A DNA stretch of 64,000 nucleotides from contig JAGKTQ010000006.1 in NCBI GenBank assembly GCA_021153325.1, positions 1 to 64,000 of the forward strand, in the 5' to 3' direction. This document shows, in pieces, positions 45,982 to 53,737 of this stretch. Positions within the stretch are counted from its first letter, which is position 1, and every line of letters begins with the position of its first letter. Position numbers and translations under genes: made by a program. The notes beneath the pieces are model-generated. The model was not told the origin of the DNA, searched no databases, and worked only from the letters and a program-made list of their open reading frames with translations. The stretch comes from Lachnospiraceae bacterium. Its GTDB lineage: Bacteria > Bacillota > Clostridia > Lachnospirales > Lachnospiraceae.

Positions 45982-46485
45982 ATGATAGCATTACAGATTA
46001 AAAATATTAAAAATTTCATGAGCAGATTATTAGCTTCCGAGACCTTTGATGGTTTTCTTTTGTCCGAAGCTTCTATTACTACCAATAATACATTTTTTAT
46101 TGATGGTCGCCAAAATAAGGAATTTTTTACGGAAGAGGAATGGGAAGATACTACCATACGTCCATACGATTATTCTATGTGGAAGGATATGAAATCGCTA
46201 TGTTTCCACCTGATCAAAGGAACACACACACCGGTCGGATTTAAATTTATTCTTTACCTGATTCCTTCTTATGTAGAGTCCATCCTTTCCGATGACTCTG
46301 TGACCGTTCCTATAAGCGAAGTAAAAGCATTGGTATTGAACATCAAATACGACCAGACAGGGCTTACTATCACTACCGGCACTTCCTTAAAAACATTTCT
46401 TCCAGATAAATCCGCTGATATATTCTGGGACAAATACATAAAGCTCTTTTTAGAGAAAGCTGCTATAGACTACGATGAAAAGTAG
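45982..46485 (+). CDS. DUF5721 family protein
   Basis: 167 residues matching, by memory of the family, DUF5721, a conserved Lachnospiraceae protein of unknown function. Recognisable parts: MIALQIKNIKNFMSRLLASE, FDGFLLSEASITTNNTFFID and CFHLIKGTHTPVGFKFIL. Soluble, no signal peptide. The ATG at 45982 has GGAG 6 nt upstream; the ATG at 45970 does not. It is a single gene with its own promoter, and its stop codon lies inside the terminator stem. Confidence 0.82.
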   Translation: MIALQIKNIKNFMSRLLASETFDGFLLSEASITTNNTFFIDGRQNKEFFTEEEWEDTTIRPYDYSMWKDMKSLCFHLIKGTHTPVGFKFILYLIPSYVESILSDDSVTVPISEVKALVLNIKYDQTGLTITTGTSLKTFLPDKSADIFWDKYIKLFLEKAAIDYDEK

Positions 46486-46500
46486 TCTTTTTTATTTTTT
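46467..46500 (+). terminator. terminator overlapping the DUF5721 stop codon
   Basis: 7-bp stem AGACTAC/GTAGTCT (46467-46473, 46482-46488) with an 8-nt loop and a long T-rich tract (46488-46500). The stop codon TAG at 46483-46485 is within the 3' arm. Confidence 0.8.
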
Positions 46501-46848
46501 CATTTTAGGATTAAATATAAGACTAGCCAGATAGCCAAAGATCAATGCAGCCGAAGTTCCTATTGCCCCTGCTTTAAATCCACCTTGAAACAGACCTAGA
46601 AAGCCAGCCTCATCCACTGCTTCTTTGACACCCTTCATCAAAATATTTCCGAATCCCAAAAGCGGAACGCTCGCCCCCGCTCCGGCATATTCTAAAAAAG
46701 GCTCGTACCATCCAAACATACTGATAACAGCTCCTGTGACTACCAAAAGTACCATAATTCTACCCGGCATCATCTTCGTTTTTTCCATCAGGATCTGTAC
46801 CAATGCACAGATCAGACCGCCTACCCAAAATGCATTTATATAGTCCAT
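46492..46848 (-). CDS. spoVAE: stage V sporulation protein AE (SpoVAEB type)
   Basis: 118-residue membrane protein of the SpoVA channel set, which moves calcium dipicolinate into the forespore and out during germination. Matches: INAFWVGGLICALVQILMEKTK, FLEYAGAGASVPLLGFGNILMKGVKEAVDE and ALIFGYLASLIFNPK (in parts). RBS AAGGAGG. It stands alone; spoVAC is 6.2 kb away, and spoVAD is not between them. Probably transcribed in the forespore, but I could not identify a sigma-G promoter. Confidence 0.92.
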   Translation of the reverse strand: MDYINAFWVGGLICALVQILMEKTKMMPGRIMVLLVVTGAVISMFGWYEPFLEYAGAGASVPLLGFGNILMKGVKEAVDEAGFLGLFQGGFKAGAIGTSAALIFGYLASLIFNPKMKK

Positions 46849-46894
46849 TCCTCTACCTCCTTACTACCTATGAACAATTTTCTATGAATTAAAA

Positions 46895-46920
46895 AATAAC
46901 AGGTATTTCTACCTGTTATT
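46895..46920 (-). terminator. terminator of the glycan gene run
   Basis: 11-bp stem AATAACAGGTA/TACCTGTTATT (46895-46905, 46910-46920) with a 4-nt loop, followed on the minus strand by a U-rich tract. It ends the run of genes from 52.6 kb to 46.9 kb. Confidence 0.88.
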
Positions 46921-46947
46921 TTGTACAATTCTTTTCTTTCTATACTG

Positions 46948-48510
46948 TTATTTATGAACATAAAAAAGTGTTGTATTCGTCTGATAAACAATTTCCGATG
47001 TATAGCCTGCTGCTTCTAATGCCTCTACTATCGCAAAACGATTTCCTGTGGAAATGTAAAGTTCATCCGGCATCGTACCTCCACATTGTTCTGTAATAAT
47101 CGCTATATATTCTTCATATTCCTTTTCTCTTGTATCCGTGATCTCGTCGCCAAACTCCATATAAATATTATCTTTGTATTCCTCTTTATAATTATCATTA
47201 TGAGTCAAATAATATTCAAAGCTGACATTTTCCCCAAAGCATACATAAGTGAAAGAATGATATCCTTCCTGTTCATACCATGCCTCCACCGCTTCTCGTG
47301 TATTACTTTTCTCAAAAATATGAGGCATTTTTCGGATATTTAACGCTACGATAAACAGAGATGTTGCTGCGAATAGCAGCATAAGCGCTCTGGCTGCCCA
47401 TTTCTTTTGGAATCTTTCCTTCACAAGCTTAATGCTCTCGTAGGCAAGCAACACCATAGTAACAAACCACACTGGAACAAAGAAAACATTGTAACGGTTT
47501 CCAAAACCTCCGCGCGCATATACATTGATCTTAACGAGCACATAATAAAGCACCCATGAGACCACATTCCCAATGAGCAAATGGTTCAGACCTCTGTTCT
47601 TTCCACAGACAAAAATAAAAACGGAAAGAATGATCATACCAACGAGCAGCAATGCTGTCAGTATTTCAAACCGCTCTATGGAATAAAAGTCGATCAAACT
47701 CCAGCTGAACACATAAGACAGATTTTTGAAGAAATCATAAAATACGTTGTCCTTCAAAAATTCTATCGTTGTACTCACTTTCTTGCTGGCATCGTCCTGC
47801 ACACTGAGCTGTATCCGCATGAACCACCAATAAAGCGGAAATCCAGCTCCAAACACAGCCACAATATAGGATGACAATAATACTTTTACCTTTTCTCTTG
47901 CCTTCATCCACTTCTCAATGAGCAGACTGACTGCCATCGGCATAATAATAAATACCGCACCATATTGGCTGTAAACAGCCACCACACACAATAAGGTAAA
48001 CACGAGCAGATACTTTGTATCCTCTTCTTCCAACGCTTTAAAATAGAAGTACATTACCCATGTTATGACTGCCAATAAAAGGGCATATTCCGCACATTCC
48101 CTGAAATAATACATAATCTCATAAAGCAGCGGATATAATGCAACGGACAGGGCAGCTGTTTTCGTATCTGCCTTATATTTCACCGTCTTAAAAAGTCCTG
48201 CTGCACTGATCAGTGCAAAGATCACACAGGAAAAGCGAAACCACCATTCGGATTCTCCAAATAACAGCCACACCTTCATAAACAGATTATAAAGAGGCGG
48301 TTGAAAACTATAATAAACAAGTCTCTCATAAAGACTCTGCAGACCTGTCACATTTTCAATCGCTCCGGACCAATCTTTTGAAAAATAAAATTCTAATGTC
48401 TCATCATACCATAAAGGTGCTGCCGTCAGCTTATAGCAGCTCATGAGAAAGAAGAACAAAAAAGCGGCTCCCACCATGATCATTTCTTTATTTTTTTTAA
48501 TAAACTCCAT
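46948..48510 (-). CDS. GT-C fold membrane glycosyltransferase (GT39/ArnT-like)
   Basis: 520-residue polytopic protein. The first loop after the first helix has APLWYDETLEFYFSKDW, the WxDE acidic pair of polyprenol-phosphate-sugar-dependent transferases. About 11-12 hydrophobic segments follow, then a soluble C-terminal domain from about residue 395. The frame extends to 48585 across the end of aroK, but the ATG at 48510 has GGGAGAG 4-6 nt upstream and gives a normal start 13 bp after aroK. Donor and acceptor are unknown. It is grouped with another GT-C enzyme at 50944-52596. Confidence 0.78.
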   Translation of the reverse strand: MEFIKKNKEMIMVGAAFLFFFLMSCYKLTAAPLWYDETLEFYFSKDWSGAIENVTGLQSLYERLVYYSFQPPLYNLFMKVWLLFGESEWWFRFSCVIFALISAAGLFKTVKYKADTKTAALSVALYPLLYEIMYYFRECAEYALLLAVITWVMYFYFKALEEEDTKYLLVFTLLCVVAVYSQYGAVFIIMPMAVSLLIEKWMKAREKVKVLLSSYIVAVFGAGFPLYWWFMRIQLSVQDDASKKVSTTIEFLKDNVFYDFFKNLSYVFSWSLIDFYSIERFEILTALLLVGMIILSVFIFVCGKNRGLNHLLIGNVVSWVLYYVLVKINVYARGGFGNRYNVFFVPVWFVTMVLLAYESIKLVKERFQKKWAARALMLLFAATSLFIVALNIRKMPHIFEKSNTREAVEAWYEQEGYHSFTYVCFGENVSFEYYLTHNDNYKEEYKDNIYMEFGDEITDTREKEYEEYIAIITEQCGGTMPDELYISTGNRFAIVEALEAAGYTSEIVYQTNTTLFYVHK

Positions 48511-48523
48511 GCTCTCTCCCACA

Positions 48524-49024
48524 TTATCCTTTGACTGTCTGCGCCTTAATCTCTGCCACAATATCACGGATAAGTTTTCCATCACACTCTATCGTAATAT
48601 CCGCATATTTCTCATAATACGGAATACGCTCTGCATACAGCCCTGCCAGATCCTGTCCCGGTTTTAAGGTCACACCTCTTTCATTCAGATCACCGAGTCT
48701 GACAGCAAGTTCTTCGCAGGACAACTTTAAATATACAACTGTTGCAATGCTCTTTAAATGTTCCATTGCCTCAGCTTCATAAATGACACTGCCTCCCGTT
48801 GCAATGACAGAGCTTTCTGTCTCGATACTGGCATTGACTTCGTTTTCTACCTGCCAGAATCCTTCCACGCCACGTTCTTCAATGATCTCATGAAGCAGCT
48901 TTTTATATTTTTCCTGAATCAACAGGTCAGAATCCATAAATGTAAAACCAAGACTTTTGGCAAGTACGACACCTACTGTACTCTTTCCGGCACCTGGCAT
49001 ACCGATCAATACTATGTTCTTCAT
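48524..49024 (-). CDS. aroK: shikimate kinase
   Basis: Phosphorylates shikimate in the chorismate pathway. P-loop GMPGAGKST, the shikimate-binding Asp pair region FMDSDLLIQ, the Walker B-like IATGGSVI and the lid Arg region in LNERGVTLKPG. 166 residues. RBS AGGAG precedes the ATG by 8-9 nt. It is co-oriented with ridA (16 bp upstream) and the GT-C gene. It supplies the pathway that feeds trpE, although the two loci are not linked. Confidence 0.93.
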   Translation of the reverse strand: MKNIVLIGMPGAGKSTVGVVLAKSLGFTFMDSDLLIQEKYKKLLHEIIEERGVEGFWQVENEVNASIETESSVIATGGSVIYEAEAMEHLKSIATVVYLKLSCEELAVRLGDLNERGVTLKPGQDLAGLYAERIPYYEKYADITIECDGKLIRDIVAEIKAQTVKG

Positions 49025-49040
49025 TTTGTCTGACTCCTGT

Positions 49041-49418
49041 TTAGCCTAAGTATGCAATCACTTCTACTTCACAAAGTACTTTTTTCGGCAATTCTTTTAC
49101 TGCCACACAGCTTCTTGCCGGTTTTTCTGTAAAATATTTCTCGTAAATGCCGTTAAAAGTACCAAAATCTCCCATATCTGCAAGGAAGCATGTTGTTTTT
49201 ACAACTTTTGTATAATCACATCCTGCTGCTTCCAGTAAACCACCGATGTTCTTCATGACCTGTTCGGTCTGCTCTTCAATTGTAGTTCCCTGAATTTCTC
49301 CTGTTGCAGGATTAATTGCAATCTGTCCTGAAGCAAAGAAAAAATTGTCCACTACGATTCCCTGTGAATATGGTCCAATTGCTGCTGGTGCTTTGTCTGT
49401 TGCGATTTTTTTCATCAT
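49041..49418 (-). CDS. ridA: RidA family reactive intermediate deaminase
   Basis: Hydrolyses reactive enamine/imine intermediates, such as 2-aminoacrylate from PLP enzymes. Marks: IATDKAPAAIGPYSQGIVVDN, FFASGQIAINPATGEI, RSCVAVKELPKKVLCEVEVIAY (in parts), including the substrate Arg in ARSCVAV. 125 residues. Two ATG codons are adjacent; the first overlaps the previous stop (ATGA-type) and has GAGGAGG 7 nt upstream. Confidence 0.94.
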   Translation of the reverse strand: MMKKIATDKAPAAIGPYSQGIVVDNFFFASGQIAINPATGEIQGTTIEEQTEQVMKNIGGLLEAAGCDYTKVVKTTCFLADMGDFGTFNGIYEKYFTEKPARSCVAVKELPKKVLCEVEVIAYLG

Positions 49419-49654
49419 GATTCGTCCTCCTCAAATTCTACAGTCACGTAGAAACCTCTTTCATTTTCTATAATATCTGTAACTTTTCCTTTTCTTGCAA
49501 GAAGTCTTTCACGAAAAGGAAAGTTCGCTGACATGGCAAGTGATGGGTCAATGGTATAATAATAGTTACTCGGAAGGACACCCTCTGTTATCGTTACATT
49601 CTGTCCGATTTCCAACAGTCCCTGACGTTCCATTTTAAACTCCATTTTCCGCAT
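49415..49654 (-). CDS. conserved hypothetical small protein coupled to ridA
   Basis: 79 residues, not recognised. It has a short soluble sequence rich in aromatic and acidic residues, with YYYTIDPSLAMSANFPFRERL in the middle and an acidic tail; the pattern KGKVTDIIENERGFYVTVEFEE looks like a small beta-barrel or KOW-like fold, but this is only an impression. The ATG at 49654 has GAGGTGG 5 nt upstream. Its stop overlaps the ridA start by four bases and its 3' end carries the ridA ribosome site, so the two are translationally coupled. Confidence 0.65.
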   Translation of the reverse strand: MRKMEFKMERQGLLEIGQNVTITEGVLPSNYYYTIDPSLAMSANFPFRERLLARKGKVTDIIENERGFYVTVEFEEDES

Positions 49655-49684
49655 AACAGCCACCTCACTCACACTTTAGTATAC

Positions 49685-50905
49685 TCAAGTCTTGTCAGAA
49701 ATACAAGTAAAACCATCTGCCAGATTCATAGCAAGCTCCACAACGACATCTGAATTATAATGCTCCCATTCGCCCCATCTGCCTAATCCATAAATATCTT
49801 TTTTATGACACCATGCAAGCAATTCTTTCATGATTTCAGGTTTATCAACTGTATTCAAAGGATAGGCATATTCATTTTCATAAGAAAAGGCTTCTGTCTG
49901 GCTCTTCACCCTTGTTTTGTTCGTTTCCGTCCAATAGCCTTTGGAATCCGGACAGAAATTATGTCTGACCAAAATCCTATGATAGGAAAGTTCTTCATCT
50001 GGATAATAAATCCACTGCGCTTTTGTTTCCAGCTTTTCAGGAACGTATTCAATCACTACACTGCTGTACTTCAATTTGTTTATTTTCTCTTTCAGTTCTT
50101 CCGGCATTCCATGAAGTTCTTTCCATGCCGTCCACGGAATAGTCGTAATGATCTTTTCTGCGCGATAAATGCCATTTACTGTCTTGGTCTCAAAATCAAT
50201 GGAATTTGCTGAAACATTATAACAGATCTTATCTCCAAGCTTTTCTGCCATCCGTTTCCACACTTCCCCATAACCATACTTCTTCGGATAATAAAACTGT
50301 GCATGTCCCGGCTGTTGTCCATATGCTTTCTTGGTCAGACAACTTAATAAAGTTTCTTCAAATGAAACGTTGGGTAGCTTGGAAAGCCAGTAAGTTCCCA
50401 AGTGGTTTAATTCTTCCCCAAACATTTTCTGATTGTAAGGAATCATATAATCCTCTGCGATCCGCTCTCCCAGCTTCCAATAAATCCAGCTTATAAATTC
50501 CTCCGGCATTTCTTCTCCGGTATTGCAGCCGGCAATGGCGATGGATTTTAAATAGGCAACCTGTTTTTCCAAACTCATTTGCCAAATGTTTGCTTCCATC
50601 GGATGCCCGATGATCTCTTCACCGATCTGAATTCGGGAGTCTCTATCATACTTATCCCATTCGTTTTCCGGCATGAACTGGAACAGAAATTCATCTACCT
50701 TCGGACGTCTTACATCCAGAAAATGTCCGCCACCTATATCCAATGGACTTCCATCTACATCCATGCTACGGCAAAGTCCACCTGCTTCTTCTTCCTTTTC
50801 CAGCACGAGAAAGTCGGTTTCTCCCTGCTCCAGAAGTCTATTGGCAAAGCTTAACCCCGAAGGTCCTGCACCAAGAATTAAATACTTGTATGTTTTTTCA
50901 CTCAT
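49685..50905 (-). CDS. FAD-dependent oxidoreductase, UDP-galactopyranose-mutase/amine-oxidase-like
   Basis: 406 residues with an N-terminal dinucleotide-binding motif YLILGAGPSGLSFANRLLE, then VLEKEEEAGGLCRSM and DIGGGHFLDVRRPKVDEFL, as in the UDP-galactopyranose mutase/protoporphyrinogen oxidase group. A second flavin region near the C-terminus reads YGLGRWGEWEHYNSD. GFGxW-type endings of this kind are found in UGM-like proteins that reshape sugar nucleotides. Between two membrane transferases, a role in supplying a furanose or modified sugar is reasonable but inferred. Confidence 0.75.
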   Translation of the reverse strand: MSEKTYKYLILGAGPSGLSFANRLLEQGETDFLVLEKEEEAGGLCRSMDVDGSPLDIGGGHFLDVRRPKVDEFLFQFMPENEWDKYDRDSRIQIGEEIIGHPMEANIWQMSLEKQVAYLKSIAIAGCNTGEEMPEEFISWIYWKLGERIAEDYMIPYNQKMFGEELNHLGTYWLSKLPNVSFEETLLSCLTKKAYGQQPGHAQFYYPKKYGYGEVWKRMAEKLGDKICYNVSANSIDFETKTVNGIYRAEKIITTIPWTAWKELHGMPEELKEKINKLKYSSVVIEYVPEKLETKAQWIYYPDEELSYHRILVRHNFCPDSKGYWTETNKTRVKSQTEAFSYENEYAYPLNTVDKPEIMKELLAWCHKKDIYGLGRWGEWEHYNSDVVVELAMNLADGFTCISDKT

Positions 50906-50943
50906 ATCCCTCTCTCCCCTTAAGCTGCATTATTGCTATTTCT

Positions 50944-52596
50944 TTAATAACCAAGCAGATTGTTATAATATCCGGTATTCATACGCCAGATTGTTTTAAA
51001 GCGTTCTACTGACCACAGATCTCCTTTGATCACAACACTTAAGGCATCATAAAACTCATGCAGTTTTTCATCTTCAATACTGTTTACTCCGGTCACTACT
51101 GTCTCTTCATAGCCTGCTGGAATCTCTCTCTGCATATGTCCGATACGCCAGTGATCATCATAGGTTGCCTGAAGTCTGGCAAGGAAAGCATCTGCCAGGC
51201 CATAAGCGTCGTATACATGTACTCCCTCCAGATAGTAATATACCAAAATACCGGAAGCTCCGCGTTTCAGTTCACCACCCGGTGTTTCTCTGGAAAGCAT
51301 TTCTTCCACTTCTACCGTATTAAAGGTCTGTGTGACAACACCTTCATATGCTCCGTCTTTTGTCTCCAAATATGCCAAAAGCCCTGTTGTAGGACTGTAA
51401 TAAGCTCTCTCATCGGCAACGTCCATACACTGCATAAAATATTTATCACCGTTCCACAAATAGCGTTTTCCTTCTGTTCTTCCGAAAGTAAGCGCGAAGA
51501 CCACACAGGCCGCTGCTGTTACTATCATACCGGTCAATAACTTTCTGTCTTTTTTTCCGCCTGTGACTTTTCTTTCCTCTATCTGCTCTTCTTGTTGGTT
51601 TGCCTCACTGCTTTTTCTCTCACTTACGCTTGCACACAGACCGCATACCGCACTGAAAAATGGAACAGTCTGGTGTCTTCCTAACATAAAGTCACCGCCG
51701 ATATACACAACATACGCAAGATAGATCCATGTACCTGCTGCCATCAGAATATGTTTCCTGTCCCTTTTTATTACTGCAAAAATACCATACAAAAGCGGCA
51801 TAACAAGCAGTACCGGATCATTTAAAAGAGCGGTGAACATATAGGAAATACCTCTGGATAAATAATTGGTAAGAGGCAGTCCTGTCCCTAACTTAATGTA
51901 CGCAGTATTGGGAAATAAAAATCCGTAATATATTACAGAAAAGATCTCCCACATCCAAAATGGAAATACGCCCAATATTCCAAGTCCCACAGCTTTCGGA
52001 ATGGAAATTTCTTTTTTCTTTGCGAAAAAATATACATAGATACCAATTGATGCCACAAGCAGTACATTATCCATCCTTGCGCCCATCAAAATGCCAATAA
52101 ACATAGCAAGGAAAAACAAATCTTTTTTTCCATATTCTTCTTTGCTCATTACCATAAAATAAATGACAGACATCATACAGAACAAAAGACAGTTTTCCAG
52201 TCCCGAAGTAGCATAAGTAAGGAATCCATTTGCACCACCCAGACAGATAAATGCCAGCAATACTGACGGTATGTCTTTACAGAATTTAAAAAATACGAAC
52301 CAGACTGCAATACCGGAACATATGACACAGGTCAATATTCCGCTCAGATACATATCTCCCACAACCGCATAAACGGCTGCCACTAACAAAGTAAAAAGAG
52401 GACAGGTACTCGCATTTACCCTTTCTCCCAAGTTGTAAACGAACCCGTTTCCTTCTACCAGATTTTTAGCCATAACATAAGCATGGTATGCATCATCACA
52501 ATTCCATGCCAATATAATAATAAGGAACATGACAATCGCGAACGCACCACATCTTGCAATTGTCAGCCCCTTTATATTTTTTAACTTTTCTTTCAT
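50944..52596 (-). CDS. AftB-like GT-C membrane glycosyltransferase
   Basis: 550 residues, about 10-12 helices and a C-terminal soluble domain from about 400. The first loop reads CDDAYHAYVMAKNLVEGNGFVYNLGERVNASTCPLFTLL (quoted in parts): a DD pair followed by the NLxxGxGxVxNxGERV and SPL-like pattern of the actinobacterial AftB (GT89) family. Later YVVYIGGDFMLGRHQTVPFFSA matches the GGDFM...R region of the same family. Members transfer sugars from decaprenyl-phosphate donors, for example arabinofuranose. Residues about 325-345 are a charged linker. First gene of the run, with a promoter at 52675-52703. Confidence 0.75.
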   Translation of the reverse strand: MKEKLKNIKGLTIARCGAFAIVMFLIIILAWNCDDAYHAYVMAKNLVEGNGFVYNLGERVNASTCPLFTLLVAAVYAVVGDMYLSGILTCVICSGIAVWFVFFKFCKDIPSVLLAFICLGGANGFLTYATSGLENCLLFCMMSVIYFMVMSKEEYGKKDLFFLAMFIGILMGARMDNVLLVASIGIYVYFFAKKKEISIPKAVGLGILGVFPFWMWEIFSVIYYGFLFPNTAYIKLGTGLPLTNYLSRGISYMFTALLNDPVLLVMPLLYGIFAVIKRDRKHILMAAGTWIYLAYVVYIGGDFMLGRHQTVPFFSAVCGLCASVSERKSSEANQQEEQIEERKVTGGKKDRKLLTGMIVTAAACVVFALTFGRTEGKRYLWNGDKYFMQCMDVADERAYYSPTTGLLAYLETKDGAYEGVVTQTFNTVEVEEMLSRETPGGELKRGASGILVYYYLEGVHVYDAYGLADAFLARLQATYDDHWRIGHMQREIPAGYEETVVTGVNSIEDEKLHEFYDALSVVIKGDLWSVERFKTIWRMNTGYYNNLLGY

Positions 52597-52674
52597 CCTA
52601 CAACTATGCCTTTCCTGTAGCCTGCAAATCCCACCGCAGACACAAATACATTTTCGTTATACACAACTTCTATA

Positions 52675-52703
52675 AGTATAACCTTTCAAATGTCAAAATA
52701 CAA
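52675..52703 (-). promoter_or_regulatory. promoter of the glycan gene run
   Basis: -10 TATACT (52675-52680), 17-bp spacer, -35 TTGTAT (52698-52703). It starts a leader of about 70 nt before the AftB-like gene. Confidence 0.6.
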
Positions 52704-52829
52704 GATTCAAGCACTGAAATATGACAAAAGAAAATCCTTTAAGCTCTGAAATCATTGAAAAAATCATTGAGCACTATTTCATTATCCTCCCATAATCCCA
52801 TGAGCTCTTAAAAACAAAGTAAATTCATC

Positions 52830-53050
52830 CCATAGAGGGTCTATACACAAAAAAGTGCTTTCTAGATTCCCTTTTTTACCTTTTATGGTATCCAGATACA
52901 CATTTTTCTTGCATAGACCCTTACACATATTAAACTAACAATTATTTACTACAAAAAGGAATCCCAGAGTACATATTTTCTGCATAGACCCTCACACATA
53001 TTAAACTAATAATTATTTACTACAAAAAGAAATCACAGAGCACATTTTCT
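52830..53050. repeat. non-coding tandem and inverted repeat zone
   Basis: In the 455-bp gap 52597-53051 a unit of about 71 bp occurs twice (GCATAGACCC at 52911 and again at 52982, then TTAAACTAA-AATTATTTACTACAAAAAG and CAGAG-ACAT, in parts), with a shortened third copy at each edge. The two copies differ at only about six positions over 64 bp. A reverse copy of the 14-bp end (GAGGGTCTATACAC, 52835-52848) faces TGCATAGACCCTC at 52981-52993. No ORF or terminator explains it. The rest of the gap (52597-52830) is the promoter and leader above and AT-rich DNA. Confidence 0.8.
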
Positions 53051-53051
53051 C

Positions 53052-53507
53052 CTACGCTACTCCAATCACTTTCCCTATCCAGTAGATCAATCCCAGCACC
53101 CAGCTTGAAAAAATGCCATACAAGATCACTGGACCGGCGATTGTGAAGATTTTGCAGCCTACACCGAAGACTTGTCCTTCTTTTTTAAATTCAATAGCCG
53201 GTGCAGCTACCGAGTTAGCAAACCCGGTAATCGGTACAAGTGCACCGGCACCGCCCCATTTTGTAATCGCCGGATAAATATTGAGTCCAGTCAATATCAC
53301 ACTTAAAAATACTAAGATCAAGGAGCACCATCCTCCCGCTTCTTCCTTATCCATGCCAAGGCTCTGCGCGTAATTGAGTATACACTGCCCCAAAACACAG
53401 ATAATCCCACCCACAATAAATGCTTTCCCCATCTGAAACCAAATGTTGTGAGTGGGAGTTACCTTTTTCACATATTCCTGATATTCCTGCTTTTTATTTT
53501 CATCCAT
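53052..53507 (-). CDS. spoVAC: stage V sporulation protein AC
   Basis: 151-residue membrane protein of the SpoVA complex; B. subtilis SpoVAC acts as a mechanosensitive dipicolinate channel. N-terminal soluble helix (EYQEYVKKVTPTHNIW), then helices including AFIVGGIICVLGQCILNYA, KWGGAGALVPITGFANSVAAPAIEFKKEGQ (in parts). RBS GGAGAG upstream. It lies 96 bp after the small ORF of the pxp cluster and before the repeat zone. No spoVAD follows, unlike the usual C-D-E order. Confidence 0.93.
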   Translation of the reverse strand: MDENKKQEYQEYVKKVTPTHNIWFQMGKAFIVGGIICVLGQCILNYAQSLGMDKEEAGGWCSLILVFLSVILTGLNIYPAITKWGGAGALVPITGFANSVAAPAIEFKKEGQVFGVGCKIFTIAGPVILYGIFSSWVLGLIYWIGKVIGVA

Positions 53508-53603
53508 TTCTATACTCTCCTTTTAGCTTTTTTTGCCACCTAAAATATAGGCTTAGTATATGGATATAAACAGATAATATGCAGTATATGCCTATTTTTT
53601 AAT

Positions 53604-53735
53604 TTATGCAGACTTCATGTATGGTCTTTTCTCCTTTTTCAAAAGCAACCCTTTCTTTGTATAATCAAATTCAACCTGAAACTCCTTTTGATACTTTTTG
53701 CAATATTCCAATTCATCGAACTCTCTTATCTTCAT
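53604..53735 (-). CDS. 43-residue protein after the amino acid permease
   Basis: Small gene not in common size ranges: 43 codons from ATG at 53735 to TAA at 53604. It starts MKIREFDELEYC and ends KKEKRPYMKSA; it is charged (many Lys and Glu), soluble, with one Cys and an aromatic pattern. AGAGG lies about 10 nt before the ATG and overlaps the permease stop codon, so it would be translated with the permease. Not recognised. The spacing of only two bases after the permease stop favours a real gene or a peptide bound to it. Confidence 0.5.
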   Translation of the reverse strand: MKIREFDELEYCKKYQKEFQVEFDYTKKGLLLKKEKRPYMKSA

Positions 53736-53737
53736 AG

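Noticed and set aside
45897..46157. 86-codon minus-strand frame
   Set aside because: It overlaps the DUF5721 gene in antisense, has no ribosome site and lies across its promoter leader.
52900..53044. Possible CRISPR array
   Set aside because: The two units are about 71 bp with no spacers of regular length and no cas genes; it is a plain tandem repeat.
53508..53603. Sigma-G promoter before spoVAC
   Set aside because: GCATA and CATATAC pieces are visible but do not fit the -10 consensus well enough, in an AT-rich stretch where matches arise by chance.
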